Origin: Ricinus communis
Lineage: Eukaryota > Streptophyta > Magnoliopsida > Malpighiales > Euphorbiaceae
Direction: 5' to 3'
DNA: 64,000 nucleotides
Assembly (NCBI RefSeq): GCF_019578655.1
Contig: NC_063259.1
Coordinates: forward strand, 24,291,277-24,355,276
In this document: one piece after another, positions 58,062 through 64,000 of the stretch
Layout of the letters: each line of letters opens with the position of its first letter
Numbering within the stretch: position 1 is the first letter of the stretch
Notes under the pieces: generated by a model
What the model saw: the letters and a program-made list of their open reading frames with translations, nothing else
What the model was told of the DNA's origin: nothing
Database searches by the model: none
Program-made: the position numbers and the translations under genes

Positions 58062-61000
58062 GACAGGATGACAGAGTCATAATATTTTTTTTTACTTAAT
58101 TTATTCATTATTTTTCTGAAACACCCTTTTTGCCATTAATGGGGGGTTATTCATGTCGTCTTCTGGATTATAAACTACCCAGTTGAGACCAAAGAGATGA
58201 TTGTACATGTTAGTTGTTTCCAGTTTGTCGGGATGCACAGAATTCCTGACAAACAAATATATGTTTTTTTCGTTTGCCTTTTTGTGTATTCTCTCAAACA
58301 CAGCTTCCATATTCTAATGTCGAGAAGCTGCTATTTGGTTAAGGCTTTAATATTTACGTGAAGTTTCTAAACCATTAATCATTATTATTGACATCATTTT
58401 TTTTTTGGGAAGATCAGATTTGATTAAGATTAACACTTGAAATTTGATATGTTTGCCAATAGTTGAGGAGGTGATCTCCGAGCAACTTATCCATAATCCC
58501 AATTGATTTTGTTGTGAACATCAATTCTATGTTGTTTTTGCCTCACAACGACAGAGGTTTTGATGTTGAAACTACCAAATGCTAATGTTACTGACAGATT
58601 CAAAAATAAGTACTTAGAGAATAAAAATATAGTAAGGAAGGTAGAAGAGAAAGAACCACATGCAGTCCAATTAAAAAAGTCAACATTTGTTACAAAACTT
58701 AAATAAACTTAAGCTCAACTATATAGTGATAGGCCATAACAAGCACGTTAAAATTCTTTATGATTTTCATACTTCATCAGAACCATGGTGCAGTATATTA
58801 TTGGAAATATAATTGTTCAACTTCTAGTCTAATTGATTTCAAGTAAATAGTAACAAAAGATAATCACAACTCTAATAAGAACAACAACAACCATTGAATA
58901 TTAATGGGCCATATTGGACCAGGAGCTTTTTCAAGAAAACGAAGAGCATTGCATCAGGTGAAAAATCAATATCAACTTATTTTGCTGTTTTATTGTTTCC
59001 TTATTGAGGCACTTATCATATTTTATACGTGAGAATAATCCAATTGAAATAATATAGATTAAAACCAACTAAAATTAATGATGATTATGATTTAATGAAG
59101 GTTTGAATACTTTTTTTTTTTTAATTTAATAGATAAAATGGTAGAAACCATATATAAAATAAGTAAAATTGATGAAACAAAAAAATATTATAATAAAATA
59201 TAATATAATATATATTTTAAAGTTATATATATATAAATATTATTATATAAAAAATATATTTATAAATAATAATAGAAAATTTATTTCTAGTTATAACTAA
59301 TATAAAATTGGAACTATCGTTTTTTTATTAATATATAGAAGTTATTGCTATATAGATTATGATTATTGTATATATCCATACAACTCAATTAAATTGTTTT
59401 CATGTTAGGTGAGAAAGCCAAAGTTACCAAACATTACCAATAAAAAAAGATAATTATTTTGGCATATGGAGATTGTTTATAGATTTGGTAAGGAGGAAAA
59501 AAAAAAAAAAGAAAGATGTTTGTTTATTGATTCAATGGAAGTTTCACTTTCAATTTAGAATAACTTTTATATAATGGAATAAGAGAGGATAAGAAAGCCC
59601 AGGCAAGACAAATGGAAATCAGTGGCAGTGGCGGGCAGGGTATCCAATCGTTGTTATTAATATTAACCTTTGGTAAACTAAAAGCATGAAGCGGTGGCAT
59701 GTATCAAAATCAATCAGCCTAAAGAGCTGCTGTTGGTGGGTGGGGGCCTCTTTAGCAGTCTTTATTCCTTTTATATGTTTGTATTCTCAAAAACAAGTCA
59801 TTATCTTTGAAAAAGTACTTACTATTATCAAATTATATTTAGCCTTTACATCTTTAACCAAGTCCATACAAATAAGTTTAATTAGATAAGGAAGTTCTTC
59901 AACAGCTGGTGGGGACCCCATTAACAGCAACTATTTGTAATGAAAGCTGCTTTTTGGGCAATAAAACAGCCAAAAACAGACAATGGATTCATGCGGTGAT
60001 GAACCTTTTTTATTTTTTTTTCCTGTTTTAAGAAGAAAAAGAAAAACCTCAAGGAGGTAATATTCCAAATAAACCGGAGTAATCACTCCTTAATTCCTCA
60101 AGTTAACAAACTGTTTTGGTCTAAAGCTAGAACAGAAATCGAATTTTACCCTTCAGGACGGCTAATGCTAGTGCTTAGTAGGATTACCAACAATTTTTTT
60201 TAAATTTAGAGATCACTAATTCGAGGGTCAAATTTATTCTCCAGCCACATTTCCTATAAATGATCACATATTATCAAATTCCACCACTAGGCACTACGGT
60301 TACTCTGAGTTTGATGTTTACTCCTCATACAATACAATTATATATTGTACAGCTAACAGTCAACAAATCTAACAATCAGACCCAAACTAATCCAGCCCCA
60401 TTACAACTTCGATTAATGAACTTATTCAATTCAATCATATCCTTAATCGATAAAAATAAATAAACAACTCGAGTGGACTAAAGAGAAGAAAAGAAAAGAA
60501 AAGAAAACTAAGCTAAATTGCAGCCAGCATCTGAATACAAACTATCTAAACAACTCGAGGCCATTATAACATTATCATCGAAGTCTGTCCGACTGCCAAC
60601 CAACTATGACTCGGAAATAAAATAAGGAACTCATGAACAGGAGGACTATTTAAGGCAGTCCAGAACCTACCATTTCCATAATTGGCTTTGGGACCATTTC
60701 CTAAAACATTAGAGCCACAGTTGAAGAGGGAGAGGCAACCATCTCAATAATAATATGATAACGTGAATTTTTTTAAGATATGATATATGCTAGGAACTCA
60801 CAAGATCATAGATGAACCAAAAAAAACAAAAAAGAGAAGAAAGAAAATACAAAATGGAAGGACGAAGGAGTAACCTTCCTTTGAGGCCACACTTCTGGTA
60901 GACCACATCTATATTTGCATCCCTCTGTGTACAATCCGATTTTGTTGATTTGACTGACATCACCCTGTAATGGCAGGGTAGCTTCTATACATGAATTGGA

Positions 61001-61235
61001 TTATTGGCATATACTAAAGATGATGGCATTCTACAAGTGCTCCCATAGATCATCTCAGGCTTTCTTGAATTTTTACCAACCCAATCTATTCCTTTTCATG
61101 ATTGTCTATTCCTCACAAAATGTTCCTTTATCACTATATCCTCTTTGTGTAGAGAATTATCCCTTTGATCTTTGGTAGAATTACTAGGAATGTGGAGAAC
61201 ACTCTGATAAAATATCACAATCTCCTCAATAACTG
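58062..61235. other. Intergenic region between convergent BIM1-like and O-fucosyltransferase genes
   Basis: It holds two 3' UTRs. The middle (58600-59560) is AT-rich with TA and A runs. Around 59580-60000 and 60440-60990 the composition is more balanced, but only short frames without motifs are seen (for example 59686-59889 and 60996-61178). No gene is called. Confidence 0.5.
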
Positions 61236-64000
61236 TCACGTGCTACTCAAAGAAAGCAAAGGATCATCTGGCGGCTGTAAGCACTCTTCTGGGTTGGAAT
61301 AAAAGTAATCCTCCTCTTTTGGCCTATCCGGGATCACCAACCTCTTCATCGGGTTCCCCATCCTTTCTGCATGTGCTTGTTTTACAGCATAAGAAAACTC
61401 ATCCCAACTCAGCGAACCATTAGTGTATCTGTCTATAAGATCAACCAAATGCCTTCTTTCCAGTAAAATTGTCTTCTTGAACCCAAGGTATCTGAAGAAG
61501 CATCAGATGTAACAGAATTTAAGATGGCATGGCGATGGAAAGATTTTCAAGAAATGTACCTCAGTTGAAATGATAGTTGTTCCAAGATAAAAATCTATAT
61601 TTGGTAATGGTTTCACAGCCAGAATAAAAAGATCTGACTCGATTAAGGGGCATAGTCAATTTTCTTTCCTCTGATAGAGACAGAAAATTGGAGTCTTAAA
61701 ACTGGAAGGATGTGAATTCCAAAACTATTTATATAAACCCAAAAGAACCACTAAATTAGTGTAGAAATTACAAACAACGTAGCATATATAAGTATAATAA
61801 TGAACAAACAAAAGTAAACTAGTAACAGAAAGATACCTCCTGTGGCCTTCAACAACTTTAGCCATGTTTCCATCATATGTTGGGACAAAAATATCACTCT
61901 CCAAAGAAACAAGATAATCTAATGCTGCCATCTGGGATGAGTGATTCTGAAAAAACCTAAGGTCTAATGGTTCCAACAGGGTTTCCTTTCTGACCTGTAT
62001 AACAAAACCAAAAGGAACCATAAATAAAGGAAAGCAACCAATAGATAACAAGATTTAAGCAGCTGACACCAGTTTGAAGCTACAAACCAGTTTGGGAAAA
62101 GCTGCCGCAAGACTTGCCATTCTCCTATCTCCACCATAAATTTCACCTGCTGCAATGTAAATCTGCATATCTGGATCAATGTCCAATGCCCTCAATGTAA
62201 GAGCTGTTTCCTCTGGTGTCAAAGGGCATAAACCATCTTTCCTTTTCAAGTCAGAATTTATTATTTTCTCTTTCCACCAAGGATAAGCATATCTGTTTAG
62301 ATAAGAAAATTGCTTACAGACTGAGCATCGGAATAATATTTAAGGCTGCTGGTACCAAATTCATAAAAAAATTGCATAACTCACCTCATTCTTGTTAATT
62401 CTTCTACCTCCTCATTGTTACAACCCTGGGTACAGCCAGAAAAGGCCAACATGTCCATTTCATATCTAAGATGAAGGACTAAAAATGGACCATTTTGCCT
62501 AAGAAGCTTTATAACTCTTTTGCCCAGCTCCTCTATCTGAGAGGTAAATCTCAAAGCACTAAAATTCACACGGCAACGCAACTTCTGAATCTCCAAAGGT
62601 TGATGATTATTGGCAAGTCGAGCATCAGTTCTGTTCAGATGTAAGACCTTGTACTTTTGTATCAAAGGAAGAATCTGCAAGCATCAAATAAGAACATATT
62701 TGATGAGAAAACAAACACAGAACCTTAATAACTAATAGAAAGCAACACATATGTGACCACAGGTTACTAAACACTTTTAAGTGTGATGCATTGAAATGTT
62801 GGGAAACAAGCAACCACAAGGAAAAAGAAATCATAAAAATGGACAGACCTGGATGTGATAATAGGATATATCAGACCAACTAATTGGTGCCATGGTATAA
62901 GTGATCCCTAATTCCACTCTCCTCTTCAGCCTAGGAGGCAATTCTTTCAATATCCGAACTTCATCTCTCAATGATGTAATGAAATGATCTACATCAAATA
63001 TATCTTGGAACTCACTGCAATAAAATGAAAATTCTTGGATAAATAAATATGTGTTCCTAATTCAGGGAAGAAAGAACAACCATCATAGAATCCATTACAA
63101 TTAACAAACTTGCAATAGCTTCCCCAAAGGAAACATCATTCACACACCTGGGATCAGCCCAGAAAGAAGCTTTATCCAGCTCTGGAACTATAAGTGTGAC
63201 ATTCAAATACCTAGCGATAGCAACCATATCACAGATCTGCAAAGGTTAAGAAACATCCGACTTAATTACCACAGAAATGCAGAAACGGCATATTTAATAG
63301 AAGGATCAACCATCATGGTTATAAACACCAGGCAGGCCAAGTGCAAATTTGCTAACCACTTACCGCTGCTCTCATTTGATTGAGACCTCCATTGCATGAA
63401 ACCATAAGATATCCATTGTTCTTGTAAACCCCTAAAATGGCAACAACCAAACATGAGACTTGCATCAATAATCGCCCACACTTACTAAGAGAGAGGGTAC
63501 TACTACTAGTAGTACTAAAACCACTCAATTAGGATATAATTACATATTAGAATCCATGAAACGGGGCATGCTCATGGAGTTAAAAGAAGAAACGTAGCGA
63601 CCATAAACCAAACAGAGCACTTTTAGCTAGTTTTAAGTAAATATTATTGTAATGGGATAACTTGCAGCAGCAGCATTTCATTACATTGCAAAACGTTGTA
63701 GCAATTTCATAAGCTTCAAACTCCGTTGGGAACCATCCATTGTGTGTGGGCGTGTGTGTGTGTTTTTTTCTTTGCTAAAAACACTCGAAAACTAAACAAG
63801 GAAAAACAAATTGCACCTTCTACCTGATCCAAAACACCAAAAGAGGAAATTTTGGAAAGAAAAAGAAAATGTCTTTGTTTCCTTACTTATAAAAATGCAA
63901 ACATCAAAATATTCCTAAAAATACAAAAACGTAAACAATTAAAAAGAACAGAAGCAAAATCAAAATTGACTCACTCTTAGGAGGCAAAACTCTAACAGGA
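61236..64000 (-). CDS. O-fucosyltransferase family protein, C-terminal 418 codons (gene continues beyond the window)
   Basis: Exons in coding order: 64000-63975 (partial), 63431-63364, 63236-63148, 63014-62849, 62674-62385, 62292-62088, 61994-61837, 61491-61236. Phases agree throughout and all introns are GT-AG. The protein has the plant GDP-fucose O-fucosyltransferase (PF10250-type) hallmarks. [19 protein letters not shown] is the nucleotide-sugar-binding N-terminal motif, followed by [34 protein letters not shown] carries the central HLR motif. [11 protein letters not shown] and [32 protein letters not shown] form the C-terminal conserved region. Such proteins are normally type II Golgi membrane proteins; the N-terminal anchor would lie outside the window, so this is inferred. 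The stop follows [11 protein letters not shown]. Substrate is unknown: plant members are linked to pectin or rhamnogalacturonan synthesis and to protein O-fucosylation. It is convergent with the BIM1-like gene. Confidence 0.93.

Overview
This window is nuclear DNA from a flowering plant, almost certainly a eudicot. It is about two-thirds A+T by eye, its genes have short exons with GT-AG introns, and plant-specific families are present: UGT89-type glycosyltransferases, an RGF/GOLVEN peptide precursor, a group-S-like bZIP, a BIM1-type bHLH and a plant O-fucosyltransferase. Remnants of plant LINE and Copia elements lie between the genes. Nothing looks prokaryotic, organellar or viral. A Malpighiales-type genome such as a spurge-family plant is my guess from protein flavour only; it is not shown by the sequence.

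Layout. 1-4.9 kb is AT-rich intergenic DNA with a 144-bp tandem duplication. 4.9-5.9 kb is a decayed 3' end of a LINE. 6.24-8.12 kb (+) is a five-exon gene for a 137-aa conserved-looking protein I cannot name. 9.86-10.44 kb (-) is an intronless bZIP factor. 13.0-14.3 kb looks like a solo Copia LTR that carries an unusual array of TTCACGGCCGTGAA-like palindromes. 16.97-18.42 kb (-) is a RING-H2 E3 ligase gene interrupted by one in-frame TAA. 20.0-20.4 kb is a Copia RNase H fragment. 22.56-23.08 kb (+) encodes an RGF/GLV root-growth peptide precursor.

24.5-31.2 kb is a cluster of three intronless UGT89-like glycosyltransferases. Two are close tandem copies (+) that share a palindromic TGACGT promoter element, and the third is convergent (-). 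33.15-34.1 kb is an AT-rich satellite-like array with a unit of about 190 bp. 35.15-38.04 kb (+) is a RING + PHD double zinc-finger gene; its last intron contains a perfect 124-bp tandem duplication that doubles the 3' splice site. 38-50 kb has no recognisable gene but carries twelve CACGTG G-boxes. 52.04-58.06 kb (+) is an 11-coding-exon BIM1-like bHLH gene (567 aa) with a GC-AG intron inside the bHLH domain and a probable LTR remnant in or upstream of its 5' UTR. 61.24 kb to the window edge (-) is the C-terminal 418 codons of an O-fucosyltransferase-family protein.

The genes are ordinary independent plant transcription units and not an operon. The functional groupings are the UGT cluster (specialised-metabolite glucosylation, possibly TGA/bZIP-inducible), two transcription factors, two RING proteins and a secreted sulfated-peptide signal. 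The most unusual items are the duplicated splice acceptor, the in-frame stop in the RING-H2 gene, the palindrome array in the LTR, the G-box-rich gene desert and the GC-AG intron in the bHLH gene.
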